Source: Rhodococcus sp. Leaf278 (GTDB lineage Bacteria; Actinomycetota; Actinomycetes; Mycobacteriales; Mycobacteriaceae). From it: DNA of 64,000 nucleotides. Shown here piece by piece: positions 1 through 7,689 of this stretch (positions are counted from its first letter, which is position 1; every line of letters starts with the position of its first letter). Made by a program: the position numbers and the translations under genes. The notes beneath the pieces were generated by a model that had not been told where the DNA came from, made no database searches, and saw only the letters and a program-made list of their open reading frames with translations. The DNA lies in assembly GCF_001426085.1 (NCBI RefSeq), contig NZ_LMRR01000002.1, positions 1,585 to 65,584 on the forward strand, in the 5' to 3' direction.

Positions 1-135
1 GACCTCATCGCCGTCCTCGAAGCGATGAAGATGGAAAACCCCGTCACCGCCCACAAAGCCGGCACCGTCACCGGCCTGTCCGTCACCGCAGGCGACGCCA
101 TCACCCAGGGCACCGTCCTCACCGAAATCAAATAG
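1..135 (+). CDS. Biotin carboxyl carrier end of an acyl-CoA carboxylase alpha subunit (partial, 5' end outside window)
   Basis: Only the last 44 codons are present, open at the left edge and ending with TAG. The frame carries EAMKMENP; the lysine of AMKM (codon 10 of the fragment) is the residue that receives biotin in the biotinyl domain. A typical C-terminal half-domain follows ([11 protein letters not shown], then TVLTEIK). In actinobacteria this domain sits at the end of the acetyl/propionyl-CoA carboxylase alpha chain (AccA type), which carries CO2 on biotin to the carboxyltransferase subunit. The biotin carboxylase part lies outside, so a free-standing carrier protein cannot be excluded. 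The biotinyl domain itself is very sure. Confidence 0.85.
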   Translation, partial: DLIAVLEAMKMENPVTAHKAGTVTGLSVTAGDAITQGTVLTEIK

Positions 136-189
136 GGACATATCGGTAGCGATGCGAATTTCGGCTCGAATCCGGGCCTTGGATAGCGT

Positions 190-195
190 TACCCT
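190..195 (+). promoter_or_regulatory. -10 element of a leaderless promoter for the DUF1707 gene
   Basis: TACCCT fits TANNNT and ends 6 nt before the ATG at 202. That spacing puts the transcription start on or next to the start codon. No Shine-Dalgarno sequence is seen in the gap. Confidence 0.55.
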
Positions 196-201
196 GTAGC
201 G

Positions 202-603
202 ATGTCCGAGCTTCCGGAAATTCGTATCGGTACCGCTGATCGCGAAAAGGCGCTGGACGCGCTGAGCCTGCACTTCAGCGAGGGTCGTCTCACGGTCCCC
301 GAGTTCGACGAGCGCAGTGCCACTATCGCTTCCGCCACGACGCGCGGGGAGCTCGACACGGTATTCGTCGATCTCCCCGCTACGTCGACGACGCCGCGTA
401 CGCCTGCTTCGGCCGATACCAGTGCCGGCCTGGATTGGCGTGCAGTGGTCATGCCGATCGTGATCTTCGGTTCGCTGGCGTTGTTCTTCCTTACCGACTT
501 CGACCAGAAGTGGCTGTTCTTCCTTCTCATTCCTCTGGCCGGTGCATTGCTGTCCGCGGGCGGTCACTCGAAGAGTCCGAAGAAAAAGAAGAAGAACCGT
601 TGA
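202..603 (+). CDS. DUF1707 and two-helix membrane protein
   Basis: 133 residues. Residues 5-58 match the DUF1707 pattern common in actinobacteria, with IRIGTADREKALDAL, then GRLTVPEFDER and a TRGELDTVFVDLP ending. After a short linker come two hydrophobic segments (about 79-96 and 102-119) and a lysine-rich cytoplasmic-looking tail of KKKKK type. DUF1707 proteins are small membrane-associated proteins of unknown function. The ATG is preceded by a leaderless-type -10. The stop codon overlaps the TTG start of the next gene, so the two are probably co-transcribed. Confidence 0.8.
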   Translation: MSELPEIRIGTADREKALDALSLHFSEGRLTVPEFDERSATIASATTRGELDTVFVDLPATSTTPRTPASADTSAGLDWRAVVMPIVIFGSLALFFLTDFDQKWLFFLLIPLAGALLSAGGHSKSPKKKKKNR

Positions 604-1286
604 AGGCGCTTCTGTTCGACGTTTTCGGCACCGTCGTCGACTGGCGCACCACTATCGCTCGCGAGGTACGAACTCGGTGCGGGCCGGAAGTCGACAGCTA
701 TTCCTTTGCAGACCGCTGGCGCAGCCTGTATCAGCCGGCGATGGAAGAGGTCCGATCCGGCCGCAGGCCATTCACCCGGCTCGACGTACTGCATCTCGAA
801 TCGCTTCGAGTCGTCTTGTCCGAGTTCGACATTCGGCTGTCCGACGACAGCATTGCCGAGCTGAATCAGGCGTGGCACCGATTGGATCCCTGGCCGGATT
901 CGGTCCCCGGGCTCACCCGGCTTCGTACCGAATTCATCATCGCCCCGCTCTCGAACGGCAACATCTCCCTGCTGCTCGACATGGCAAAGAACGCCGGACT
1001 GCCGTGGGATGCAATCCTCGGCGCAGAACCGGTTCGGGCGTACAAGCCCACCCCGGACGCTTACCTACGTACCGCCGATATTCTGGGTCTCGAGCCGAGT
1101 GACTGCATGATGGTGGCCGCGCACAACAGCGATCTCGTCGCGGCAGCCGACTGCGGGTTCGCGACGGCGTTCGTAGCCCGTCCACTCGAACACGGACCGG
1201 GACAGACTGCCGACCTGGTGGCAGAGTCGGACTGGACCTACAGCGTCGACTCGATCGAGTCCCTCGCCACACAACTGCACTGTTGA
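600..1286 (+). CDS. Haloacid dehalogenase type II (HAD superfamily hydrolase)
   Basis: 228 residues from a TTG that overlaps the upstream stop (TTGA). This start places the HAD nucleophile motif at the very N-terminus: LLFDVFGTVVDW, with Asp7 as expected nucleophile. The FGTVVDW form is typical of L-2-haloacid dehalogenases rather than phosphatases. Motif II is seen in APLSNGN and motif III/IV in KPTPDAY and MMVAAHNSDL. Family knowledge predicts hydrolytic removal of halide from short 2-haloacids, but many members have unknown natural substrates. The open frame runs upstream to 435 inside the DUF1707 gene; that extension has no family match. Confidence 0.8.
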   Translation: MKALLFDVFGTVVDWRTTIAREVRTRCGPEVDSYSFADRWRSLYQPAMEEVRSGRRPFTRLDVLHLESLRVVLSEFDIRLSDDSIAELNQAWHRLDPWPDSVPGLTRLRTEFIIAPLSNGNISLLLDMAKNAGLPWDAILGAEPVRAYKPTPDAYLRTADILGLEPSDCMMVAAHNSDLVAAADCGFATAFVARPLEHGPGQTADLVAESDWTYSVDSIESLATQLHC

Positions 1287-1298
1287 CGTTCGGCTGCT

Positions 1299-1868
1299 TC
1301 AGCTCGACTCGGTCGGACGGAGGCAATGCGCAATCCAGGCGTCCACTTCCCTGTGTGACTCGAAGCGTACGATTATCGACTCCGGACGCCGAACGTTGAG
1401 GTGATGCACTCTCTTCGAGGTCCGGGGGTACGTACGCCATGCCCATCGAATGATGTGGTCACGGTCGAAGAAGATTCGATGCAGCGGCGGCTCGACGTTA
1501 CCGTTCCACAGTTCGCGCCTGCCGAATCGTCGACGCAACGTTCGAATCACGATCTGCCGCATCACCGTTCGCCGCGGTAGGTCGAACCACAACATCAGAT
1601 CCGCACGATCGGCGAGGCGATCCCGCACAGCTTCGTACTGCCACTCGGTGACCCACGACGGGCGCGCAATCAACTCCTCCACGTCGGACTCGAAAGTCGC
1701 GCGCGGCGTCCAATTCGGCCCGTGGTACAGGCTGTCGATCTCGATGTGTTCGATTCCCAGAACCGAGCCGAGACGGGCAGACAGCGTGGTTTTGCCGGAA
1801 CCGGACGTCCCGGCAACGACGATCCTCGAGGGCCGATGGGACACTGCATCGTTCGGTTCGAGAATCAC
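1299..1868 (-). CDS. P-loop adenylate kinase-like protein (FlaR/topology-modulation type)
   Basis: 189 residues from the chosen GTG. The Walker A motif GTSGSGKT is at residues 20-27, followed by IEHIEIDSLYHGPNW, the pattern seen in the small FlaR-like P-loop kinases, and a C-terminal arginine-rich lid region (RTLRRRFGRRELW). These proteins probably phosphorylate a small metabolite or nucleotide; the substrate is not known. The frame opens at a TTG at 1886, but TAGCGT lies exactly 7 nt upstream of the GTG at 1868, so a leaderless start there is preferred. The gene is convergent with the dehalogenase. Confidence 0.72.
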   Translation of the reverse strand: MILEPNDAVSHRPSRIVVAGTSGSGKTTLSARLGSVLGIEHIEIDSLYHGPNWTPRATFESDVEELIARPSWVTEWQYEAVRDRLADRADLMLWFDLPRRTVMRQIVIRTLRRRFGRRELWNGNVEPPLHRIFFDRDHIIRWAWRTYPRTSKRVHHLNVRRPESIIVRFESHREVDAWIAHCLRPTESS

Positions 1869-1875
1869 GGACTCG

Positions 1876-1881
1876 ACGCTA
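1876..1881 (-). promoter_or_regulatory. Possible leaderless -10 for the P-loop kinase gene
   Basis: TAGCGT on the minus strand is separated by 7 nt from the in-frame GTG at 1868. It lies inside the longer reading frame that begins at TTG 1886, so it is a weaker case than the other leaderless sites here. Confidence 0.35.
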
Positions 1882-1938
1882 TCCAATCGTCAGCACCGAT
1901 GCGGCGTCGCGCGTGCTGTACCCGACTGAGTTCGCCCC

Positions 1939-2766
1939 CTACGATTGGGCGCTCAGGGCTACGATCGCCTCTGCCATGTGGTTGACGAACTCTCGACGCG
2001 CCGACTCGGGCAACCGGTCGAGTGAGAGGTACGGGTTCAGGTCTTCGAGCTCGACCAAGAGCAGAGCCCCATCGACGGTGCGGCACGCGTCGACCCTCGT
2101 GATTCCGTGGTCGATGTCGTTCCAGTCGACGAATCGTTGCGCGAACTCTTCGTCCTCAGCAGAAGTCGAGTACGGTTCCAACTCCCAACGTCGGCCGGGA
2201 TCCGGAGCGTACAAGGCATATTGCAACGTACGGCCGATGAAGTAGAGCGACACCTCGTACACAAAATCGATTCGCGGCTGAATCAGGTTGTTCGGCTCCA
2301 CGTCCGTCAGTTCGGCGCGCCCGATGTTTCGCATACCGATCGAGTCTGCGCCCCATTTCGGTTTCACCACATAGGTATCCACCTCGGGCAAGCGCGAGAT
2401 ATCCCGCGGATTGTCGACGGTAGGGATGACCGGAAAGCCGTCTGCACAAAGATCGACCAGGTATTGCTTGCCTTTCTGGTCGCCTTTGCCGGTGAGCTGC
2501 GTGAAAACTTTCGTGCCGTTCTCGCGTGCGTGGCGAGTGAACGCGTCGAACGCATCCTGGTACCCCAGCACGGGCCCCGAGTTTCGGACAACGACTACGT
2601 CGAACACGTCCATCAGCGCCCGCGCGTCGAGCGGGTGACACAGCGCAATGTCGACCCACTCGCGGAGCTGCGACGAGAGGAAAATGTCTTCGTCGCAGTA
2701 GCGTCGGCCCTTCGACAGATAAGCCAGGTCGGTGACGAAGAGAACGCATGGACGAGGTGCACACAT
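1939..2766 (-). CDS. ATP-grasp-like protein of unknown substrate
   Basis: 275 residues. The order of elements resembles small ATP-grasp ligases: an N-terminal alpha/beta part (VLFVTDLAYLSKGRR), a central nucleotide-binding strand and lysine (VVKPKWGADSIG, residues 133-144), and a late acidic metal-binding strand (ALLLVELEDLNPYLSLD). In the family, ATP activates a carboxylate and couples it to an amine or thiol. Nothing in the sequence fixes the substrate, and the neighbours are not obviously one pathway. TAGAGT lies 7 nt before the ATG, so the start is probably leaderless. Confidence 0.62.
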   Translation of the reverse strand: MCAPRPCVLFVTDLAYLSKGRRYCDEDIFLSSQLREWVDIALCHPLDARALMDVFDVVVVRNSGPVLGYQDAFDAFTRHARENGTKVFTQLTGKGDQKGKQYLVDLCADGFPVIPTVDNPRDISRLPEVDTYVVKPKWGADSIGMRNIGRAELTDVEPNNLIQPRIDFVYEVSLYFIGRTLQYALYAPDPGRRWELEPYSTSAEDEEFAQRFVDWNDIDHGITRVDACRTVDGALLLVELEDLNPYLSLDRLPESARREFVNHMAEAIVALSAQS

Positions 2767-2773
2767 CGGGCAA

Positions 2774-2779
2774 ACTCTA
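2774..2779 (-). promoter_or_regulatory. -10 element of a leaderless promoter for the ATP-grasp gene
   Basis: TAGAGT on the minus strand fits TANNNT and lies 7 nt before the ATG at 2766. No ribosome binding site is visible. Confidence 0.55.
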
Positions 2780-2793
2780 CCGGTCTCGAGACG

Positions 2794-3435
2794 TCACGAT
2801 GTTCGCTTGCGCGCCATCAGATATGCCTGCGGCGTCGGCTCGTTTCCCACCGGGGCCCGGTGTATTCGAACCTCGATCTCGAACTCGGCGTCGACCACCA
2901 TCTGTGCAATGGCGTCGGGGTCCAGTCGATAGGCGTCGTACGAGACTGTATGTCCGTAAACATGTTCGAGCCGTACTCGCTCGTCGCCGGATTGAAATGC
3001 CAGCAGCAGCAGACCATCCGCTGCCATCGCTCGGTTCAGTTCTGCAAATATCGCAGGCAGCTCCGCTGGAGGAGTGTGAATGATCGAGTACCACGCAACA
3101 ATCCCCGCAACCGAGCCGTCTGCCGCCGACAGTGACTCCATCGACTCGATACGAAATCTCAGATGTGGGAATTCGCGTCGAGCAACGTCGATCATGTTGG
3201 ACGACAAATCGATTCCAGCGACGTTTACACCCAGACCGTGTAGGTGCTCGGTGATGCGGCCGGATCCGCAACCGACCTCGAGAACCTCGCCGCCCCGCAC
3301 TCGGTCGGCAAACGCCGCCAAAAGGCCCAGCTCGAGATGCTTGCCGTCGAGCTCGCCACGAACGAGGTCTGCGTAGCTCTCCGCAACAGTGTCGTAGGCA
3401 GTTCTCGTCATCGAAACATGCTGCTGCTCGGCCAC
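2794..3435 (-). CDS. Class I SAM-dependent methyltransferase
   Basis: 213 residues. The SAM-binding glycine loop VLEVGCGSG is at about residues 51-59, followed by the acidic end of strand 2 (VAGIDLSSNMIDVAR) and a motif IV-like segment (VAGIVAWYSIIHTPP). This is the Methyltransf_11/25 type fold. The substrate is not apparent; such enzymes are often misnamed ubiquinone methyltransferases. The start is a GTG with TACCCT 7 nt upstream, again a leaderless arrangement. That -10 lies just at the 3' end of the upstream VOC gene, so the methyltransferase can be transcribed on its own. Confidence 0.8.
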   Translation of the reverse strand: MAEQQHVSMTRTAYDTVAESYADLVRGELDGKHLELGLLAAFADRVRGGEVLEVGCGSGRITEHLHGLGVNVAGIDLSSNMIDVARREFPHLRFRIESMESLSAADGSVAGIVAWYSIIHTPPAELPAIFAELNRAMAADGLLLLAFQSGDERVRLEHVYGHTVSYDAYRLDPDAIAQMVVDAEFEIEVRIHRAPVGNEPTPQAYLMARKRTS

Positions 3436-3440
3436 AATCG

Positions 3441-3842
3441 CTAGGGTACCGGTACACCCTGCGGGGTCAGGTACGAGTGTGTCAGCATCTCGAAAAAGTG
3501 GCCGGTGGGATCACGGAAATACACTCCGCGGCCACCGTGTCCGGTGTTGACCGTTCCTGGTTCGGTCATTCGGGGGTCTGCCCAATGTTCGACATCGTTG
3601 TCGACCAGCCGGGCGTACGCCTCGTCGAACAGGTCCTCGCTGACTCGAAAAGCGTAGTGCTGGAACTGAATGTCGTCCACCGGCGGTTCGGCGAACTGAA
3701 TCAGTGTGCCGTCGGTGAGTTGCACGTTCACGAACGGCCCCCATGACGGAGCCTCTGGTAAGCCGAACAGGGTGCGGAAGAATTCGGCCGATGCGGAACT
3801 GTTCTTCGCGGCAATGATGGTGTGATCGAACGATATGGACAT
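3441..3842 (-). CDS. VOC (glyoxalase/bleomycin resistance/dioxygenase) family protein
   Basis: 133 residues covering two beta-alpha-beta-beta-beta modules of the vicinal oxygen chelate fold. Candidate metal ligands are His7 (FDHTII), His62 (FQHYAFRV) and the late glutamate in GHFFEMLTHSY. GGRGVYFRDPTGHFFE is the usual C-terminal VOC signature. The open frame extends upstream to 4244, but the ATG at 3842 has an AGGAGG ribosome binding site 6 nt before it and fits the domain length, so the shorter form is chosen. The reaction cannot be assigned; members range from lyases and dioxygenases to drug-binding proteins. Confidence 0.8.
   Translation of the reverse strand: MSISFDHTIIAAKNSSASAEFFRTLFGLPEAPSWGPFVNVQLTDGTLIQFAEPPVDDIQFQHYAFRVSEDLFDEAYARLVDNDVEHWADPRMTEPGTVNTGHGGRGVYFRDPTGHFFEMLTHSYLTPQGVPVP
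3443..3448 (-). promoter_or_regulatory. -10 element of a leaderless promoter for the methyltransferase gene
   Basis: TACCCT on the minus strand sits 7 nt before the GTG at 3435. It overlaps the last codons of the upstream VOC gene. Confidence 0.5.
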
Positions 3843-3950
3843 GCGCTGCCTCCTGGGCAGTACGACGCCTCCATGCCTGACGCAGTCCGTCATCGATACG
3901 CGACGCTGAGCCAGATGGTTCCACGAACCCTGAATCCCGGTCAACCCCTG

Positions 3951-3990
3951 GTGCGCGTTTTGCGTAGCTCCGACTACGCAAAACGCGCAC
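3951..3990. repeat. Perfect 17-bp inverted repeat with a 6-nt loop
   Basis: The left arm gtgcgcgttttgcgtag (3951-3967) is exactly matched by its reverse complement at 3974-3990, with ctccga between. It lies in the divergent gap between the VOC gene (start 3842, minus) and the hydrolase (start 4044, plus). It is therefore not where a terminator is expected, and no T-run follows. It could be an operator or a copy of a dispersed palindromic repeat. Confidence 0.75.
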
Positions 3991-4043
3991 GACAGAATTG
4001 TGTTTTCCTGATAACAGAACACGGCCGAAGAAGGGACGTCATC

Positions 4044-4553
4044 GTGGTTCGTCGACTTCTGTTCGTACATGGTGCCGGCGGATTCGTCGACGACGCGGAG
4101 TTGGCGCGCGGGTTGGCCGAAGCTCTGCGTCTCGATCTTCGTATGCCGGAGCTGTCCGACACCGCCATGGGTTTCGAGGACTGGGCCGAACCGATTCGGC
4201 AGCACCTGGACCGGCTCGGACCGGAGGATTCGGTGATTGCGCATTCCTTCGGTGCATCGATCCTCGTCAGGGTCCTGGCAGAACGTCGCCGGAATCGGCC
4301 CGTCCGGGCTGCTCTACTGGCGATGCCGGACTGGACTCCGCGTGGGTGGGACGTCGCCGACTACGCGTTCACCGACCCAGAGCCCGAGACCGCCCTGACA
4401 CTTGTCCACTGCCGGGACGACGAGGTGGTTCCCTTTTCCCACCTGGCGCTGAACTCGACGGCTCTCCCATCGGCGAGAGTGGTCGAGTTCCCGACGGGTG
4501 GTCATCAGTTCGACGGCATGATCGAGGCGATCGCGGCCGGCTTCAGGAAGTAG
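4044..4553 (+). CDS. Small serine alpha/beta hydrolase (RBBP9/YdeN-like)
   Basis: 169 residues. The N-terminal strand and oxyanion loop read LLFVHGAGG. The nucleophile elbow is AHSFGASI (G replaced by A at the first position, which occurs in RBBP9-like proteins). Late acid and base residues are seen in CRDDEVVPF and GGHQFDG. The length and motif order fit the RBBP9/YdeN group of small esterases, whose substrates are mostly unknown. The open frame runs upstream across the palindrome to 3822; the GTG at 4044 is chosen because AAGGG precedes it and the hydrolase fold begins there. Confidence 0.75.
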   Translation: MVRRLLFVHGAGGFVDDAELARGLAEALRLDLRMPELSDTAMGFEDWAEPIRQHLDRLGPEDSVIAHSFGASILVRVLAERRRNRPVRAALLAMPDWTPRGWDVADYAFTDPEPETALTLVHCRDDEVVPFSHLALNSTALPSARVVEFPTGGHQFDGMIEAIAAGFRK

Positions 4554-4558
4554 GCCAA

Positions 4559-5092
4559 CTACCGATAGTCGTGATCGATTCCCGTTGCCCACTGCGAACA
4601 TTCGACGGCACTCACGTCGTCGCGGCCTTTCAAAAAGCCCCGGGCACCGAAATCGCCCGACGCCGACGCCCCAGCGGCCTCGAAATGACGCCGCGCCAAC
4701 ACGACCGGATGACCTGGGCGGCCGTTGAACACGGCCCTGGCGAGACCGGTTTCCCGCGCAGCATCGAGAACCGCCCGCACCACCTCCGCTCCCACGTCTG
4801 GCGTATCGACCACATGCACCACCGCGTAGTCCGCGTCCGACGCCGCGGTCAGACCGGCCTCGAACGACGCGCTCATTCCTTGTTCCCACTGGGGTGCATG
4901 AACAGCGATCGCACCGTCGGGAACGGGCGCATCAGCCGCGCCCAGCACCACGACCACGCGGTCGCACCCGCCGTCCCGCAGCGCCTGCACTGCCGTGCGA
5001 AGCCATAGACCGTCGTGGGCGAGAACCTTCGGCGAGCCGTACCGCGTTCCGGCACCCGCAGCCAGGAGCACTCCCACTGCACCGTCGGACAC
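4559..5092 (-). CDS. MobA-like NTP transferase, probable molybdenum cofactor cytidylyltransferase
   Basis: 177 residues. The nucleotidyltransferase signature LLAAGAGTRYGSPKVL is at the N-terminus, VVHVVDTPDV supplies the metal-binding aspartates and GRPGHPVVLARR is the pterin-side loop; the end ATGIDHD is typical. MocA-type enzymes attach CMP to molybdopterin for xanthine dehydrogenase-family enzymes, and one is encoded 6 kb away, which supports that role. The GTG at 5092 has GGAG 5 nt upstream and fits family length; an upstream start at 5137 is possible. The gene diverges from the permease. Confidence 0.78.
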   Translation of the reverse strand: MSDGAVGVLLAAGAGTRYGSPKVLAHDGLWLRTAVQALRDGGCDRVVVVLGAADAPVPDGAIAVHAPQWEQGMSASFEAGLTAASDADYAVVHVVDTPDVGAEVVRAVLDAARETGLARAVFNGRPGHPVVLARRHFEAAGASASGDFGARGFLKGRDDVSAVECSQWATGIDHDYR

Positions 5093-5130
5093 CCTGGCTC
5101 CTTCTGTCGCTGGGCCGAGTGTTGGATGTT

Positions 5131-5170
5131 CGCACAACGGCCACGTCGAGTACGCCCCGAAGTTTGTGCG
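5131..5170. promoter_or_regulatory. Spaced inverted repeat in the mobA-like/permease divergent gap (possible operator)
   Basis: CGCACAA (5131-5137) is matched by TTGTGCG (5164-5170) with a 26-nt spacer in the divergent control region. A second short inverted repeat, TCCTGC/GCAGGA with a 6-nt loop, is at 5219-5236 in the likely leader of the permease gene. The purine regulator PucR encoded nearby is the natural candidate, but this is only inference. Confidence 0.25.
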
Positions 5171-5270
5171 TGCTCGACTAGCGAGGATAGGCGCGATGAC
5201 CGATTCTTAGTGCACTTCTCCTGCAGCGTCGCAGGAATCCTGCCCTGTTGCTTCCGCGAGGTGCCCACCC

Positions 5271-7175
5271 ATGTCCGTCAAGCCCACCACACGCAAACGT
5301 GTCCATCCCGTCGACGAAGTGCTCCCCGTTCCGAAACTTGCCGCCTACGGGTTCCAACATGTCGTCGCGTTCTACGCCGGCGCGGTCTTGGTACCGATCA
5401 TCATCGGCAGCGCGATCGGACTGACCAACGAACAACTGATTCATCTGATCAATGCCGACCTGTTCACCTGCGGCATCGCGTCGATCATTCAGTCCGTCGG
5501 ATTCTGGAAGATCGGTGTCCGGCTGCCGCTGCTGCAGGGCGTGACGTTCGCCGGTGTCTCTCCGGTGATCGCAATCGCGATGGCGAACGGCGGCGGCACC
5601 GAGGGGTTGCTGTACGTCTACGGCGCCGTCATCGTGGCCGGCCTCGTCACGTTCTTCATGGCGCCGTACTTCAGCAAGCTGTTGCGTTTCTTCCCGCCGG
5701 TGGTGACCGGTACCGTCATCACGATCATCGGTGTCGCCTTGCTGCCGGTGGCCGTCAACGATGCGGTGACCAATCCCGCTACGCACGAACAGGACCCGAC
5801 CAACGGGCGGTGGATGGCGTACGCGATCGGCACACTGCTGATCATCGTGTTGATCCAACGGTTCTTCAAAGGATTCATGGCCACCATTGCCGTGCTCCTC
5901 GGCCTGGTCATCGGCAGCGCCGTCGCATTCGTGCTGGGAGACATGAACTTCGACGGCACCTCGGAAGCATCATGGGTCGGTTTCACTCAGCCCTTCCTGT
6001 TCGGTGTTCCCAAATTCAGTGTCATCGCCATCATTTCGATGATCGTCGTCATGCTCATCATCGCGGTCGAAACCACCGGCAGCGTGTATGCCACCGGTGA
6101 GATCGTCGGCAAACGCATCAAGAAGGACGACATCGCCGCGACACTGCGCGCAGACGGCGTTGCTACCGTCATCGGTGGCACGTTCAACTCGTTCCCGTAC
6201 ACGGCATTCTCAGAGAACGTCGGTCTGGTCCGGCTGACCGGTGTTCGCAGCCGGTGGGTGGTGGCCACGGCCGGCGGCATCATGATTCTGCTCGGCTTGC
6301 TGCCCAAAACGGCAGCAGTCGTGGCATCCATCCCGCCGCCGGTGCTCGGCGGAGCCGCGCTCGCGCTGTTCGCGACCGTCGCCGTGGTCGGAATCCAGAC
6401 CCTCTCGAAGGTGGACTTCACCGATCACCGCAACCTGATCATCGTTGCTACCAGTCTCGGACTGGCGATGCTCGTCACCATCCAGCCCACCGTCTCGGAA
6501 GGCGTACCGGACTGGCTCGCAATGCTGTTCGGCAGTGGCATCGTTCTGGGCGCTGTCTCGGCAATCGTGCTCAACGTGTTGTTCTTCCATATCGGAAATC
6601 GCGGGCAGGCCGTCGCCGGTGGTCCAGGGAAGGGCATCACCCTCGACCAGGTCAACGAGATGTCATCCGAGGACTTCGCTGCCACGTTCGGCGGCTTGGT
6701 GCAGGGCACCCCGTGGGTTGTCGAACGCGCGTACCAGCAGCGGCCTTTCGCCGATGCGCACGGTCTACGCGAGGCCTTCCAGGAGGCACTGTTGGCCGGC
6801 ACAACCGAGGAGCAGATCGAACTGATCAACAGCTATCCCGATCTCGGCAGCGAGGACGCCACCGGCACCCTCAACGCAGCGGACCACGTCGGCTTGTCCA
6901 ACTTGGAGGAGGACGAGCACGACAACATCGTGCAACTCGCCGCCGAATACCGCGAGCACTTCGGCTTTCCGCTGGTGATCTGCGCGCGGGAGACCGAGCG
7001 CTACGATCGAGTCCTGGCCAACGGTTGGTCGCGCGTCGAGAACGCGCCGTCGGCAGAGCGGTCGTTTGCCATGATCGAGATAGCCAAGATCGCGAACTAC
7101 CGATTCGACGATCTGGTGGCCGATGCCAACCCGATCGCGGCCGCGCGCTTCGGTCGCATCAACGACTTCAGATAG
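5271..7175 (+). CDS. NCS2 urate/xanthine permease fused to an OHCU decarboxylase-like domain
   Basis: 634 residues. Residues about 20-450 form a nucleobase:cation symporter 2 permease with some 12 hydrophobic segments (GFQHVVAFYAGAVLVPIIIG at the start, then PLLQGVTFAGVSP, and ETTGSVYATGEIVGK as the conserved NCS2 loop). After a linker (GKGITLDQVNEM), residues about 465-634 follow the OHCU decarboxylase fold, including EYREHFGFPLVICAR. In this domain the usual HPDL reads YPDL (Tyr522) and the usual EQ pair after it is DH, so the catalytic residues appear lost. Uptake of urate or xanthine is inferred from the cluster. A small ribosome binding site (GAGGTG) precedes the ATG. Confidence 0.88.
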   Translation: MSVKPTTRKRVHPVDEVLPVPKLAAYGFQHVVAFYAGAVLVPIIIGSAIGLTNEQLIHLINADLFTCGIASIIQSVGFWKIGVRLPLLQGVTFAGVSPVIAIAMANGGGTEGLLYVYGAVIVAGLVTFFMAPYFSKLLRFFPPVVTGTVITIIGVALLPVAVNDAVTNPATHEQDPTNGRWMAYAIGTLLIIVLIQRFFKGFMATIAVLLGLVIGSAVAFVLGDMNFDGTSEASWVGFTQPFLFGVPKFSVIAIISMIVVMLIIAVETTGSVYATGEIVGKRIKKDDIAATLRADGVATVIGGTFNSFPYTAFSENVGLVRLTGVRSRWVVATAGGIMILLGLLPKTAAVVASIPPPVLGGAALALFATVAVVGIQTLSKVDFTDHRNLIIVATSLGLAMLVTIQPTVSEGVPDWLAMLFGSGIVLGAVSAIVLNVLFFHIGNRGQAVAGGPGKGITLDQVNEMSSEDFAATFGGLVQGTPWVVERAYQQRPFADAHGLREAFQEALLAGTTEEQIELINSYPDLGSEDATGTLNAADHVGLSNLEEDEHDNIVQLAAEYREHFGFPLVICARETERYDRVLANGWSRVENAPSAERSFAMIEIAKIANYRFDDLVADANPIAAARFGRINDFR

Positions 7176-7185
7176 TGAGCGCACG

Positions 7186-7689
7186 TTGCTACACGAATGG
7201 ATAGGGCTCGACGGGTTCAACCGACTCAGCGATCGACAAGCGATGCACGCACTCTACGAGTGTTGTGCGTCGTCGATCTGGGCCCGTCGAGTAGCCCAGG
7301 GCCGCCCGTTCGACAGTCGAGATCTACTGTTGGACAGAGCAGATCGAGTGCTCGCCGAACTACCCGAAGCCGAGATAGATCACGCGCTCGACGGTCATCC
7401 CCGAATCGGCGGCAAGGCCGACAATCCGTCGTCGAAGCGGGAGCAGGCAGCGGTCACGACCGCCGGCACCGCGGTGCTCGAGAAATTGGCGGCGGGAAAC
7501 CGTGCGTACGAGGACAAGTTCGGCCATGTCTATCTGGTGTGTGCCACCGGCAGGTCCGCGGAGGACCTGCTCGCTATCCTCGAGGAGAGGCTCGACAACG
7601 ATGCCGAAACCGAGAGACGGGTGCTCCGCGTGGAACTGGCCAAGATCAATCGAATTCGCCTCGGCCGCATGCTGGGTCCGGAGCAGTGA
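7186..7689 (+). CDS. uraD: OHCU decarboxylase
   Basis: 167 residues from a TTG 10 nt after the permease stop. It converts 2-oxo-4-hydroxy-4-carboxy-5-ureidoimidazoline to (S)-allantoin, the last step of urate breakdown. Here the catalytic signature is intact: GHPRIGGK holds the active-site histidine and SKREQA holds the Glu-Gln pair. The C-terminal ETERRVLRVELAKINRIRLG is typical. It is translationally linked to the next gene (GTGA overlap at 7686). The TTG start has only a weak ribosome binding site, but no better in-frame start is present. Confidence 0.88.
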   Translation: MLHEWIGLDGFNRLSDRQAMHALYECCASSIWARRVAQGRPFDSRDLLLDRADRVLAELPEAEIDHALDGHPRIGGKADNPSSKREQAAVTTAGTAVLEKLAAGNRAYEDKFGHVYLVCATGRSAEDLLAILEERLDNDAETERRVLRVELAKINRIRLGRMLGPEQ

